Part shown: piece by piece, positions 22,984-31,419 of the stretch
How positions within the stretch are numbered: position 1 is the first letter of the stretch
Layout of the letters: the number at the start of each line of letters is the position of its first letter
Assembly: GCA_902495355.1 (NCBI GenBank)
Contig: CABUWV010000006.1
Coordinates: 75,745 to 139,744 of the forward strand
DNA from: an uncultured Collinsella sp.
Lineage (GTDB): Bacteria > Actinomycetota > Coriobacteriia > Coriobacteriales > Coriobacteriaceae
Direction: 5' to 3'
DNA: 64,000 nt
Made by a program: the position numbers and the translations under genes
Notes under the pieces: generated by a model
What the model was told of the DNA's origin: nothing
The model's database searches: none
Seen by the model: the letters and a program-made list of their open reading frames with translations, nothing else

Positions 22984-25866
22984 ATGACGCTACTGTATTT
23001 CCTTACCCTGTTTCCGCTGGTACCGGCGCTGGGCATGCTGCTCGCGCGCGGTGACCGCGCCCGCGATGCGGTGGGGCTTGTAGGCTCCGGCATTATTATG
23101 GCGGTGACAGTTGTAGTCGCCGTCTTGTTTTTTGGCACGGGTCCGCAGAGCTTTGAGGTTGCCCCCGGCACCTCGCATGTGCTCTCGATCATCAGCTCCG
23201 CCATCGATGTCATCCTGTGCGCCGTAATCCTGTACAACGCGTACAAATATAGGAACGCGCTCACCACGGTGCTCGGCATAGTCCAGCTGGTGGGCTCGCT
23301 CGCCTTTGCAGCCATGACGTTGCCCGCGGCCGAAGCCGTCACGGCAACGCCGCTCTACCTGGACTACATGAGCGTGATCATGGTGCTCGCCGTCGGCATC
23401 GTCGGCAGCCTAATCTGCGTGTATGCCTTGGGTTATATGAAGGACTTCCAGGCCCATGACGAGCACGAGGCCGCGCTGCGCGGGCAGACCGCGCCCGACC
23501 GTCGCCCGCAGTTCCTGGCGCTCATGTTCCTGTTCCTCTCGGCCATGTTCGTTATCGTGACGAGCGACAACCTTGAGTGGCTGTTCTGCGGCTGGGAAAT
23601 CACCACCGTGTGCTCGTTCCTTATGATTGGCTACACGCGCACGCCCGAGGCCATTAAAAACGCCTTTACCCAGATCATCCTCAACATGCTGGGCGGCATC
23701 GCGTTTTTGGCCGGACTCATGTACCTGCACGTGAACGGCATGCCGCTGACCATCTCGGGCATGATTGAGCTTTCCGGCGCCGGAACCGCGCAGTCCGCGC
23801 TGCTGGTCATGCCGGTCATCCTGTTGTCGCTCGCCGCGCTCACCAAGGCCGCACAGATGCCGTTCCACACTTGGCTGTTGGGTGCCATGGTTGCCCCCAC
23901 GCCCACGAGCGCCCTGCTGCACTCGTCAACCATGGTCAAAGCCGGCGTGTTCCTGATGGTCAAGCTGAGCCCGCTCTATGCCATCTATCCCGTGACCGGC
24001 TTTATGGTCACGAGCGTGGGCGCCATCACGTTTTTGCTCGCTGCCCTTATGGCCATCTCGCAGAGCAATGCCAAGCGCGTGCTCGCGTACTCCACCATTT
24101 CCAACTTGGGCCTCATCAGTGCTTGCTTGGGTGTCGGCGCGCCCGAGGCCGTATGGGCGGCCATCTTCCTGATCCTGTTCCACACGGTGGCAAAGTCGCT
24201 GCTGTTCCTGTGCGTGGGCACGGCCGAGCATCATATCGGCAGCCGCAATATCGAGGACATGGACGGTATGTTCAGCCGCATGCCGCACCTGACGCGCCTG
24301 ATGATGCTGGGCATCATGGGCATGTTTGTGGCGCCGTTTGGCATGCTCGTGTCCAAGTGGGGCGCTCTGGTGGCGTTCGCGCAGACCGGCAACGTGCTCA
24401 TGATCATGGTGCTTGCCTTTGGCTCGGCCGCGACGTTCTTCTTCTGGGGCAAGTGGCTTGCCAAGCTTTCGGGCGTCGACCCCACGGCTCAAAACGTTGA
24501 GGTCAATGTCCATAAGACCGAATGGATGGCCCTCAACACCATCGCCGCGCTGCTGATTCTGTGCTGCGTGGCGTTCCCGGTTATCTCGAGCGGTCTGGTG
24601 TCGCCTTACTTGGCCATGGTGTTTGGCCGCATGCCGTACGTTATTGGCAAGGACGCCATGTACCTGATGGTGGTTATCGTGGCGTTTATCGCCGTGGTGC
24701 TGCTGACTTCATTCCGAGTGAGCAACAAACCGCATGTAAACGTATATCTTTCGGGCGTGGGAACCGACAAATATCGCCATTTCCGCGGCTCGATGGGGCA
24801 CGAGGTGAAGGCCGAAAAGCGCAATTGGTACTCGGAGGATGCCCTTGGCGAGAAGCGTATTGGCCCCGCGGGTAGCGTCGTGTGCTGCAGCATCATCTTG
24901 TTTGCGCTGCTGTGTTGCGCGTGGATTGGGCCCGAGAGGCTTGCCATGAGCGCGCCATCGGTGCTGCGCGGCAAGTATTTCGAAGGTTCGGGCGTCGTGG
25001 GCATCTTTATTGGTACCGTGGTGTTTGCCCTGCTGGCGCCTTTGGCTGGTGGCCTGATCGACGGCGTTGACCGCAAGCTTTCGGCCCGCATGCAGGGCCG
25101 TGTGGGTCCGCGCCTGCTGCAGCCCTTCTACGACGTTGCCAAGCTGCTGCGCAAGGCTCCCGCCAGCGTAAACACCATGGACGATACCTACATGGCGTGC
25201 GCGCTCATCTTTACCGTCGTGGGCGGCGGCATCTTTGTGTCGGGCTCCAACACGCTGCTGTGCGCCTTTATGGTTACGCTAGCCGCGATCTTTGTGGTGT
25301 TGGCGTCCGCCTCGACGCAAAGCCCGTTTGCCCAGGTTGGCGCCGATCGTGAGTTGCTGCAGGTTATGAGTTACGAGCCCGCCGTTCTGCTGATGAGCGT
25401 GGGCCTGTACCTTGCCACCGACAGCTTTGATTCCATCGCCGCGACGGGGCAGTCGGCCCCCATCATCGTGTACAGCGCGCCCATTTTCCTGGCGCTACTC
25501 GCGGTGCTTACCATCAAGCTGCGCAAGTCGCCGTTTGACCTTTCGTACTCGCATCACGCGCATCAGGAGATTGTCCAGGGCGTCGCCACCGAGATGAGCG
25601 GCGGCACGCTGGCCAAGATGACCCTTATGCACTGGTGCGAGACCGTGCTGTTTTTGATGTGGGTGGGCATGTTCTTTGTTTGGGACAACCCCGTGAGCTG
25701 GGTGGTTGCCCTGGTCGTGATGGCCGCGACGTATTTTGTCGAGGTCCTGATCGACAACACCTTCGCACGTAGCACCTGGCGCAGCTGCTTTAGGCTCGGA
25801 TGGGGCGTGGCGCTGGTGTTTGGCCTGCTCAACCTTATGCCCATCCTCGTCGACGTATTTATTTAG
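22984..25866 (+). CDS. Energy-converting [NiFe] hydrogenase membrane subunit, EchA-EchB fusion
   Basis: A 960-aa integral membrane protein. Residues ~1-610 are a NuoL/MrpA-type proton- or sodium-pumping antiporter domain, with many helices, a conserved Glu in a GWEITTVCSFLMIG helix and a Lys in AALTKAAQMPFHTWL. From ~665 it is NuoH/HycD/EchB-like (DRKLSARMQGRVGPRLLQPF, SPFAQVGADRELLQ, then LRKSPFDLSYSHHAHQEIV). In Ech hydrogenases these are normally two genes, echA and echB; here one uninterrupted frame joins them. It is the first gene of the ech operon. GGGGGAG precedes the ATG. Inferred role: coupling ferredoxin oxidation and H2 formation to ion translocation. Confidence 0.92.
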   Translation: MTLLYFLTLFPLVPALGMLLARGDRARDAVGLVGSGIIMAVTVVVAVLFFGTGPQSFEVAPGTSHVLSIISSAIDVILCAVILYNAYKYRNALTTVLGIVQLVGSLAFAAMTLPAAEAVTATPLYLDYMSVIMVLAVGIVGSLICVYALGYMKDFQAHDEHEAALRGQTAPDRRPQFLALMFLFLSAMFVIVTSDNLEWLFCGWEITTVCSFLMIGYTRTPEAIKNAFTQIILNMLGGIAFLAGLMYLHVNGMPLTISGMIELSGAGTAQSALLVMPVILLSLAALTKAAQMPFHTWLLGAMVAPTPTSALLHSSTMVKAGVFLMVKLSPLYAIYPVTGFMVTSVGAITFLLAALMAISQSNAKRVLAYSTISNLGLISACLGVGAPEAVWAAIFLILFHTVAKSLLFLCVGTAEHHIGSRNIEDMDGMFSRMPHLTRLMMLGIMGMFVAPFGMLVSKWGALVAFAQTGNVLMIMVLAFGSAATFFFWGKWLAKLSGVDPTAQNVEVNVHKTEWMALNTIAALLILCCVAFPVISSGLVSPYLAMVFGRMPYVIGKDAMYLMVVIVAFIAVVLLTSFRVSNKPHVNVYLSGVGTDKYRHFRGSMGHEVKAEKRNWYSEDALGEKRIGPAGSVVCCSIILFALLCCAWIGPERLAMSAPSVLRGKYFEGSGVVGIFIGTVVFALLAPLAGGLIDGVDRKLSARMQGRVGPRLLQPFYDVAKLLRKAPASVNTMDDTYMACALIFTVVGGGIFVSGSNTLLCAFMVTLAAIFVVLASASTQSPFAQVGADRELLQVMSYEPAVLLMSVGLYLATDSFDSIAATGQSAPIIVYSAPIFLALLAVLTIKLRKSPFDLSYSHHAHQEIVQGVATEMSGGTLAKMTLMHWCETVLFLMWVGMFFVWDNPVSWVVALVVMAATYFVEVLIDNTFARSTWRSCFRLGWGVALVFGLLNLMPILVDVFI

Positions 25867-25878
25867 GAGGCGGCATCC

Positions 25879-26481
25879 ATGGATCATAAAATGTCGCGCT
25901 CGCCGTGGGTTATTCATTACGACGGCTCGAGCTGCAACGGATGCGATATCGAGGTGCTGGCCTCGCTCACGCCACTGTTTGATGCGGAGCGCTTTGGCGT
26001 GGTCAACACCGGCAACCCCAAGCATGCGGACATCTTTTTGGTGACGGGGTCGGTCAATGCCCAGAACCTGCCCGTCGTGCGCCAGATTTACAACCAGATG
26101 CTCGAGCCCAAGTGCGTGGTGGCGTGCGGCGTCTGCGCGTGTTCGGGCGGCGTGTTCCGCGATGCCTACAACGTGATCGGCGGCGTGGACCGCGCGATTC
26201 CCGTGGACGTGTACGCGCCCGGGTGCGCCATTCGCCCCGAGACGGTGATCGATGCCATCGTGGAGGCGTGTGGCATCCTGGACCAGAAGGAGGCCGTGAT
26301 GCGCGCCGGCGGCGACCCGCTTAGCGTGGGCGGTGCCGCTACTTGGGACGGTGGCGTTGAGCTGGGCGAGGACGGGTTTGTGGCTGCGGGGGCCGGGGCC
26401 GGGGCCGTCGCCGGTGACGGCGTCGAGGTCAACGTGTCCACCAGGTCCGCCGCGCCCGCCGCTGCAAAGGAGGCCGAGTAA
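25879..26481 (+). CDS. Ech-type hydrogenase small subunit (EchC/NuoB-like)
   Basis: A 200-aa electron-transfer subunit that carries the 4Fe-4S cluster nearest the NiFe site. Cysteines of the proximal cluster are visible in SSCNGCDIEV, VVACGVCACSGGVF and VYAPGCAIRPE. The conserved core ends near residue 145. The last ~55 residues are an Ala/Gly/Val-rich low-complexity tail (AGAGAGAVAG) not expected for the family. The stop overlaps the first base of the next start, so translation is coupled. Confidence 0.92.
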   Translation: MDHKMSRSPWVIHYDGSSCNGCDIEVLASLTPLFDAERFGVVNTGNPKHADIFLVTGSVNAQNLPVVRQIYNQMLEPKCVVACGVCACSGGVFRDAYNVIGGVDRAIPVDVYAPGCAIRPETVIDAIVEACGILDQKEAVMRAGGDPLSVGGAATWDGGVELGEDGFVAAGAGAGAVAGDGVEVNVSTRSAAPAAAKEAE

Positions 26482-27197
26482 TGCAAAAGGCTATCTATAC
26501 CATCGTCGGGATCGACGAGCTCCTGTCGCATATCCAGGCGCTCAAGGGCGTTGGCGCGCGCTTTGTGCAGATGCACGCCGAACGCAACGTCGACGACGGC
26601 ACGTATCGCCTGGTCTATACATTTATCAACGTTCGTGCTGCTCAGGAGCATATTGTGCAGGACGGCAACTATGCGATCGAAAACCTGGTGGTTGAGGGAA
26701 TTGATCAGTACCAGGAGATTCCGTCTATCAGTTCGTACTATCCGGCGGTATTCCCGTTTGAAAACGAGGCCCACGACCTGTTTGGTCTTGCCATTACCGA
26801 CATGCAGATCGACTTTAAGGGCTTTTTCTACCAGGTCTCGACTGCCGAGCCCATGAGCGTTATCACGCCCGAGGTGAAGGCCGCGCGCGAGAAAGCCATG
26901 AAGGTCCGTGCGGCTGCCGAGGCCAAGGCGCGCAAGGTCGCGGCCGAGAAGGCCGCCACGGCTGCGGCTGCTGCAGGGGAAGGCGCTGCGAGCGCCGGCG
27001 ATGCCGCGGGCGTCGCTGCTCAGCCCGCTGCGACTGCCGGCTCCGATGCCCAGCATGACGATGCCGCTGCCAAGGCCGCGCTCAAGGCTGCCGAGATGGA
27101 GGCAAAGCTCGCTGCCATGGATCCCGAGAAAGCGGCCAAGGTCCGCGCGGCGCTTGCCGCCAAGGCCGCCCGCGACAAGCAGAAAAAGGAGGCGTAA
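26481..27197 (+). CDS. Ech-type hydrogenase subunit (EchD/NuoC-like) with Ala-rich tail
   Basis: A 238-aa protein. Residues 1-~125 match the NuoC 30-kDa domain, with the YPAVFPFENEAHDLFG segment and IDFKGFFYQ. EchD proteins are usually about this short. Here a further ~110 residues follow, rich in Ala, Lys and Glu (AREKAMKVRAAAEAKARKVA and further), probably helical or unstructured. The start overlaps the echC stop by one base, and the large subunit follows after 5 bp. Confidence 0.9.
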   Translation: MQKAIYTIVGIDELLSHIQALKGVGARFVQMHAERNVDDGTYRLVYTFINVRAAQEHIVQDGNYAIENLVVEGIDQYQEIPSISSYYPAVFPFENEAHDLFGLAITDMQIDFKGFFYQVSTAEPMSVITPEVKAAREKAMKVRAAAEAKARKVAAEKAATAAAAAGEGAASAGDAAGVAAQPAATAGSDAQHDDAAAKAALKAAEMEAKLAAMDPEKAAKVRAALAAKAARDKQKKEA

Positions 27198-27202
27198 GGT
27201 CC

Positions 27203-28291
27203 ATGGCTCATCGCTCCGTAATTCCGTTTGGCCCGCAGCACCCGGTGCTGCCCGAGCCGCTTCATCTGGACCTAGTGATCGAGGACGACCGCGTCATCGA
27301 AGCAATTCCGCAGATCGGCTTTGTGCACCGCGGACTCGAGAAGCTCACCGAAAAGCGCGATATGCATCAGTTTGGCTACATCGCCGAGCGCATCTGCGGC
27401 ATCTGCGCCGTGGGCCATAGCTGTGGCTACGCCAGCGCCTGCGAGCGCATGCTCGGCATCGAGGTGCCTGGTCGCGTGCAGTATATCCGCACCATTCTGC
27501 ATGAGCTTTCGCGCATTCACTCGCACCTGCTGTGGCTGGGCCTGCTCGCCGATGCCTTTGGCTTTGAGGCGCTGTTCTATCGTTCGTGGACGCTGCGCGA
27601 GCAGATTCTCAAGATCTTTGAGAGCACTTGCGGCGGTCGCGTGATTCTGTCGATTAACGAGATTGGCGGCCTTAAACACGACATTGAGGATTCCGAGCTG
27701 GCGGGTATTGTCCAGACGCTCGACGCTATGCGCCCTGACTACGAGGCCGTGGTGCATACATTTTTGGACGACAATAGCTGCGGCGAGCGCCTGCATAGCG
27801 TGGGCGTGATCAGCAAGAAGGACGCGCTGGATCTGTCGATGGTCGGCCCGTTCGGTCGCGCCTCGGGCGTGGATTATGACGTGCGCATGTTCGGTGACGG
27901 TGCCTATGCGGACTTGGCTGCGTTTGAGCCGATTGTTGCCACCGATGGCGACTGTTATGCCCGCTGCCAGGTGCGTTGTGCCGAGGTTACGCAGGCCATG
28001 GACATTATCAAGGAGCTTGTCGGCAAGATTCCGCACGACGGTATCGGCGGGCGTACCAAGCTCACGCCGGCCGACGGCGCGCGCGGCGAGGTTGTGATTG
28101 AACAGCCGCGCGGCGAGGCATATTACTATGTGCGCGGTAACGGCACCAAGAACCTGGACCGTTTCCGCGTGCGCACGCCGACGTCGCAGAACCTGGCGGG
28201 TCTGACGCATGCGCTGCAGGGCGTGCTCCTTGCTAACGTGCCCATGATTATCCTGACCATCGACCCCTGCATTAGCTGCACGGAAAGGTAG
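27203..28291 (+). CDS. Ech-type [NiFe] hydrogenase large subunit (EchE/NuoD-like)
   Basis: A 362-aa catalytic subunit. Both nickel-binding motifs are present: the N-terminal RICGICAVGH (CxxC) at about residues 64-73, and the C-terminal DPCISC. This distinguishes it from NuoD of complex I, which lacks them. The protein ends three residues after DPCISC (TER). There is therefore no cleavable C-terminal extension, as known for some Ech/CooH-type enzymes, so no maturation protease would be required. A GGAGG ribosome binding site lies about 14 nt upstream. Accessory hyp genes are not in the window. Confidence 0.94.
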   Translation: MAHRSVIPFGPQHPVLPEPLHLDLVIEDDRVIEAIPQIGFVHRGLEKLTEKRDMHQFGYIAERICGICAVGHSCGYASACERMLGIEVPGRVQYIRTILHELSRIHSHLLWLGLLADAFGFEALFYRSWTLREQILKIFESTCGGRVILSINEIGGLKHDIEDSELAGIVQTLDAMRPDYEAVVHTFLDDNSCGERLHSVGVISKKDALDLSMVGPFGRASGVDYDVRMFGDGAYADLAAFEPIVATDGDCYARCQVRCAEVTQAMDIIKELVGKIPHDGIGGRTKLTPADGARGEVVIEQPRGEAYYYVRGNGTKNLDRFRVRTPTSQNLAGLTHALQGVLLANVPMIILTIDPCISCTER

Positions 28292-28298
28292 GCGCGGC

Positions 28299-28640
28299 AT
28301 GAGTTTACTGACATTTGCCAAGACGGCCTTGGGCTCTATGGTCAAGCAGCCGGTAACGGTGTGCTATCCGCAGGAGAAGCTCGCGGCACCCGAGCGCCTG
28401 CGCGGGCATATCGTTAACGACATGAACGTGTGCATCTGCTGTGGCATGTGCGCGCGCCGCTGCCCGGCGGGCGCACTCGCGGTCGATCGCAAGGGCGGAA
28501 CGTGGTCGATCGACCCGTATGCCTGTGTGGTGTGCGGCGAGTGCATCGAAAGCTGTCCTAAACACTGCCTGAGCATGGACACCGCGCGCACTCCAGTCGC
28601 GGCGGACAAGACTCCCACAGTAGAAACCAAGCCGGAATAG
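28299..28640 (+). CDS. Ech-type hydrogenase ferredoxin subunit (EchF, 2x[4Fe-4S])
   Basis: A 113-aa polyferredoxin. The two cluster motifs CICCGMCARRCP and CVVCGECIESCP are separated by about 26 residues. It is the last gene of the ech operon and probably accepts electrons from reduced ferredoxin to feed the small subunit. The C-terminus is a short Thr/Pro/Lys tail. A strong hairpin follows within 35 bp. Confidence 0.93.
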   Translation: MSLLTFAKTALGSMVKQPVTVCYPQEKLAAPERLRGHIVNDMNVCICCGMCARRCPAGALAVDRKGGTWSIDPYACVVCGECIESCPKHCLSMDTARTPVAADKTPTVETKPE

Positions 28641-28672
28641 CGTTGGGATGGGGCTGGTATAGCGCTGGAATA

Positions 28673-28706
28673 GGGGCCGGTGGGGCAAAAATGCCCCACC
28701 GGCCCC
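28673..28706 (+). terminator. Hairpin ending the ech operon
   Basis: A 15-bp perfect stem GGGGCCGGTGGGGCA / TGCCCCACCGGCCCC with an AAAA loop, 32 bp after the last stop. No T-run follows. Confidence 0.7.
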
Positions 28707-28738
28707 GCGCTTAAACGCGCGGTTGGGCTGCCACGAAC

Positions 28739-28890
28739 AAAACTATGCCGGATTACTACGATAAATCGCCCACCTCCAACCACACCGCATTTGGCAAAAT
28801 CAAAACCGCAGGTAGACGGCTTGTAGTTTTGCGAAAAAATCACGCGTGGTCGGGAATCTCGTTTTTATCGTAGTAAACCGGCATAGTTTT
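28739..28890. repeat. Long palindromic element B2 with alternative arm sequence
   Basis: Same outermost AAAACTATGCCGG / CCGGCATAGTTTT as B1 and B3. The next arm segment is TTACTACGATAA / TTATCGTAGTAA instead of TTTACGGGGCT / AGCCCCGTAAA, so both sides changed together and remain paired. A central AAAACCGCAGG hairpin half is also present. With D3, C2, D4 and B3 it fills the gap 28707-29450, in which I see no gene. Confidence 0.85.
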
Positions 28891-28918
28891 GAAATGACAC
28901 CATATTCGTAACAGCACT

Positions 28919-28965
28919 TGATCTCCCGTGGACAGAGGGAAACGGATCATTTTGGCCTCGCGAGG
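28919..28965 (+). repeat. Repeat unit D3
   Basis: AGAGGGAAACGGATCATTTT followed by GGCCTCGCGAGG. Homologous to D2 in the inverted cassette at 13.4-13.9 kb. Confidence 0.7.
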
Positions 28966-28984
28966 ACATCCGTGTGGCCCGTTC

Positions 28985-29144
28985 GCCATGAAATGGGCCT
29001 ATCTACTACGTTTGGGCGGTGGCCCTCAACCACGGCAAAAAATGCGAAAAGAAAACCGCAGGTAGAACGCCTGCGGTTTTCTGGAAAACGGGGGTATGGT
29101 CAAGGGTATCGAGTCAAACGTAGTAGATGGGCAGGTTTCGTGGC
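28985..29144. repeat. Long palindromic element C2 (160 bp)
   Basis: Imperfect terminal inverted repeats of about 32 bp (TATCTACTACGTTTG / CAAACGTAGTAGATG inner parts). The central hairpin at 29052-29080 is AAAACCGCAGG / CCTGCGGTTTT. Same length as C1. Confidence 0.85.
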
Positions 29145-29157
29145 GAGCGGTTCCGGG

Positions 29158-29204
29158 TGATTCCTTGGGGACGGAGGAAAACGGATCATTTTGGTCCCGC
29201 GAGG
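29158..29204 (+). repeat. Repeat unit D4
   Basis: GGGGACGGAGGAAAACGGAT then CATTTTGG and CCCGCGAGG. Best-conserved copy of the D unit. Confidence 0.7.
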
Positions 29205-29237
29205 CTTGTGGAGGCGCTCGTGCAGAGCCGCTCGGAC

Positions 29238-29389
29238 AAAACTATGCCGGTTTACGGGGCTAAGTCACGCGCTCCCAACCATGCCGATATCCGTGAAAAT
29301 AAAACCGCAGGTAGACAAGCCGTCATTTTACGGAAAACGCGGGTATGGATGGGGGCCCTGAGCTTAGCCCCGTAAACCGGCATAGTTTT
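29238..29389. repeat. Long palindromic element B3
   Basis: 27-bp perfect terminal inverted repeats: left arm from 29238 (AAAACTATGCCGGTTTACGG then GGCTAAG), right arm 29363-29389. The inner pair CCCAACCATGCC / GGTATGGATGGGG surrounds an AAAACCGCAGG hairpin half. Confidence 0.87.
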
Positions 29390-29450
29390 GAAATGGCATT
29401 AAATCGATAACAGCCATTTTGCTCTGTCGGAGCGGTTGGCCGTTGGGTAA

Positions 29451-30080
29451 TTACCCTCGCAGGTAGGCGATGGCGATCTGCGTGCGGTTGCGTAGGCCCA
29501 TTTTGGCAAGGATCGAGCTGATGTGGTTGCGTACGGTGCCTTCGCCCATATAGGCGGTGGCGGCAATCTCCTTGTTATCGAGGCCGCGGGCGATGAGCTC
29601 GGCGACTTCGAATTCGCGGTCGGTTAGGCTGGCGAAGGCCGCAGGCCGGCGGGGCGTGCCCGCCTCAACGTCCGTTCCGTCAAAGTCGACATCCTCGATC
29701 GCCTTGCCCTCGAGCACGCGTTTACCATCCATGACCTGCGCCAATGCTGGAGGAATGGCGGCGACATCGGTCTTGATCAGATAGCCACGGGCGCCTAGCT
29801 TGAGCGCCGACACAATGTACTCGTCATCTGAGAATGTCGTCAGAAACACCACGCGCGCCGAAGGGTCGCGCTCGAGGATCTCGCGTGCCGCCGAAAGTCC
29901 GTCACGCCCCGGCATCTGGATGTCGAGCAGCGCAATATCGGGTGCGTGTTCGGCATAGAGCGAAACCGCGTCGTTGCCGTTGGCGCCGGTGCCCACTACC
30001 TCGATCTGCGGCTGGGCGCCCAGGATAATCTTGAGCGAATCGACCACCAAGCGGTCGTCGTCGACAACAATGAGCCTCAT
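29451..30080 (-). CDS. NarL/LuxR-family response regulator
   Basis: A 209-aa DNA-binding regulator. The receiver domain (1-~120) has the acidic pocket VVDDD, the phosphoacceptor Asp in ALLDIQMPGRDG and the conserved Lys in YLIKTD. The LuxR-type HTH (~145-205) reads LTDREFEVAELIARGLDNKE followed by GTVRNHISSILAKMG. Its start overlaps the end of the histidine kinase gene by 4 bp (ATGA), so they are a cognate pair. The divergent ABC exporter is the likely target. Confidence 0.95.
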   Translation of the reverse strand: MRLIVVDDDRLVVDSLKIILGAQPQIEVVGTGANGNDAVSLYAEHAPDIALLDIQMPGRDGLSAAREILERDPSARVVFLTTFSDDEYIVSALKLGARGYLIKTDVAAIPPALAQVMDGKRVLEGKAIEDVDFDGTDVEAGTPRRPAAFASLTDREFEVAELIARGLDNKEIAATAYMGEGTVRNHISSILAKMGLRNRTQIAIAYLRG

Positions 30081-31222
30081 CGGGCGTCATCTCCTTGCTG
30101 CTTGGGAACGGTAGCAAACACGCGCCAGCCGGGGGAGCCGGCACGCGGGCCGGCGGTGAAGGTGCCGCCAAGCGCCTCGATGCGCTCGCGCATGGAGGCG
30201 AGCCCCATGCCCTCCGCGGTGCCGCGGCCGCTTGCTTGGACCTCACCCACGCCATCGTCGGTAACAATGAGCTGGTAAAACGACGGATGCTCCATGCACC
30301 GTACGGTGACGGTCTGGGCGCAAGCGTGGCGCATGGTATTGGAGAGCGCTTCGCGCAGGACCGCTGCAAAGCAGTTGGCGACGTTTGCGGGCGCATGTTC
30401 GGCCATAACTTCAAGCTCAATCTGCGGGCCGCCGTCCGAGCGTGTGCCTTCGACAATGCGTTCGAGCTGCACGGAAAGGTCGACGGCGTTGTCGTTGAGC
30501 GCGTGGACGCTGGTGCGCACAAGCTGGAGCGCCTCGTCAACCGTGCGTTTAACGTCGGCGAAATCGGCGGCGACGCCAGGCTCGTCGGCGTGGACCACGC
30601 GTAGGGCTTCGGCCTGCAGTGAGGCGCGCGTGAGCTGGTGCCCGACGTTATCGTGGATCTCGCGCGCGATGCGGGCGCGTTCGGCGAGCGTCGCGAGCTC
30701 GACTTCGTAGTCCTGGCGATCGGCAAGATCGCGGTTGCGCGCCTCGAGCGCGAGGGCTCGTTCCTGCAGCTCGTCGCGGGTGCGGCGCATGCGCCGCTGC
30801 TCGCGCTCCAACTGGGCGGTGCGTAGCGATAGCAAGGTGGCGGCAACCGAAAGGATGGCGGTTAACAGCAGCGTTCGGGTGGTGAGCACGCCACCACGAA
30901 GGTCCGCGACAAGCGCGCAGACAAACACGGCGCCAATCGCCAGCGCGGGCCAGATTCGTTCACGGCGAACGCGTCGCGCGATGTCATAGAGAGCGAGAGG
31001 CGCAAACGGCACAAACGGCGGCACGAAGACAGCCGCGATGATGCAGGCGTAGCTCGCGGCCTCGCTCACACGGCGGGCGCGGTTTCCCTGTACGACCTCG
31101 GCCAGCGAGGTGGCAATAACGCCAAGGCAAAACGCCGCGACCAGGCGAGCGTCCACAGCAAGACCCATGGCGGCCGCAATACAGCACGCCAGCACGATCG
31201 ATTTGTCGAAAAGCCTGTTCAT
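30077..31222 (-). CDS. Sensor histidine kinase (HisKA_3 / DesK-LiaS type)
   Basis: About 381 aa. The N-terminal ~150 residues hold several hydrophobic helices. Then come a coiled-coil linker (about 165-210), the phosphoacceptor motif EIHDNVGHQLTRASL and a HATPase domain with LREALSNTMRHA (N box) and the glycine box DDGVGE ... GMGLASMRERIEALGG. The frame is open for 54 codons upstream, but the hydrophobic domain begins right after the Met at 31222. A TACAAT box lies just 6 nt before that ATG, so the mRNA may be leaderless. Signal unknown. Confidence 0.88.
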   Translation of the reverse strand: MNRLFDKSIVLACCIAAAMGLAVDARLVAAFCLGVIATSLAEVVQGNRARRVSEAASYACIIAAVFVPPFVPFAPLALYDIARRVRRERIWPALAIGAVFVCALVADLRGGVLTTRTLLLTAILSVAATLLSLRTAQLEREQRRMRRTRDELQERALALEARNRDLADRQDYEVELATLAERARIAREIHDNVGHQLTRASLQAEALRVVHADEPGVAADFADVKRTVDEALQLVRTSVHALNDNAVDLSVQLERIVEGTRSDGGPQIELEVMAEHAPANVANCFAAVLREALSNTMRHACAQTVTVRCMEHPSFYQLIVTDDGVGEVQASGRGTAEGMGLASMRERIEALGGTFTAGPRAGSPGWRVFATVPKQQGDDAR

Positions 31223-31419
31223 ACGGGTATTGTACGCGAAGCCGCGCGTGGTGGAGGGACCGCCTGCGCAACCGTGACATTCCTCCCACGCGGCAAAGCG
31301 GGGACGTCGGCAGGCCGCACGGCCAAGCTCCGCACTCGTGACAAAGCTCACTGGTGCGCGCCGCTCGCTCCTGCGATGATGCAATCGTACCGGGCCGCAA
31401 TCAACAGAAGGGCCGCCTC

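Noticed and set aside
24800..25000. Frameshift artefact joining EchA and EchB
   Set aside because: The frame runs on without a break, the joining segment is coding-like and encodes helices. I therefore treat the fusion as real, subject to read-level confirmation.
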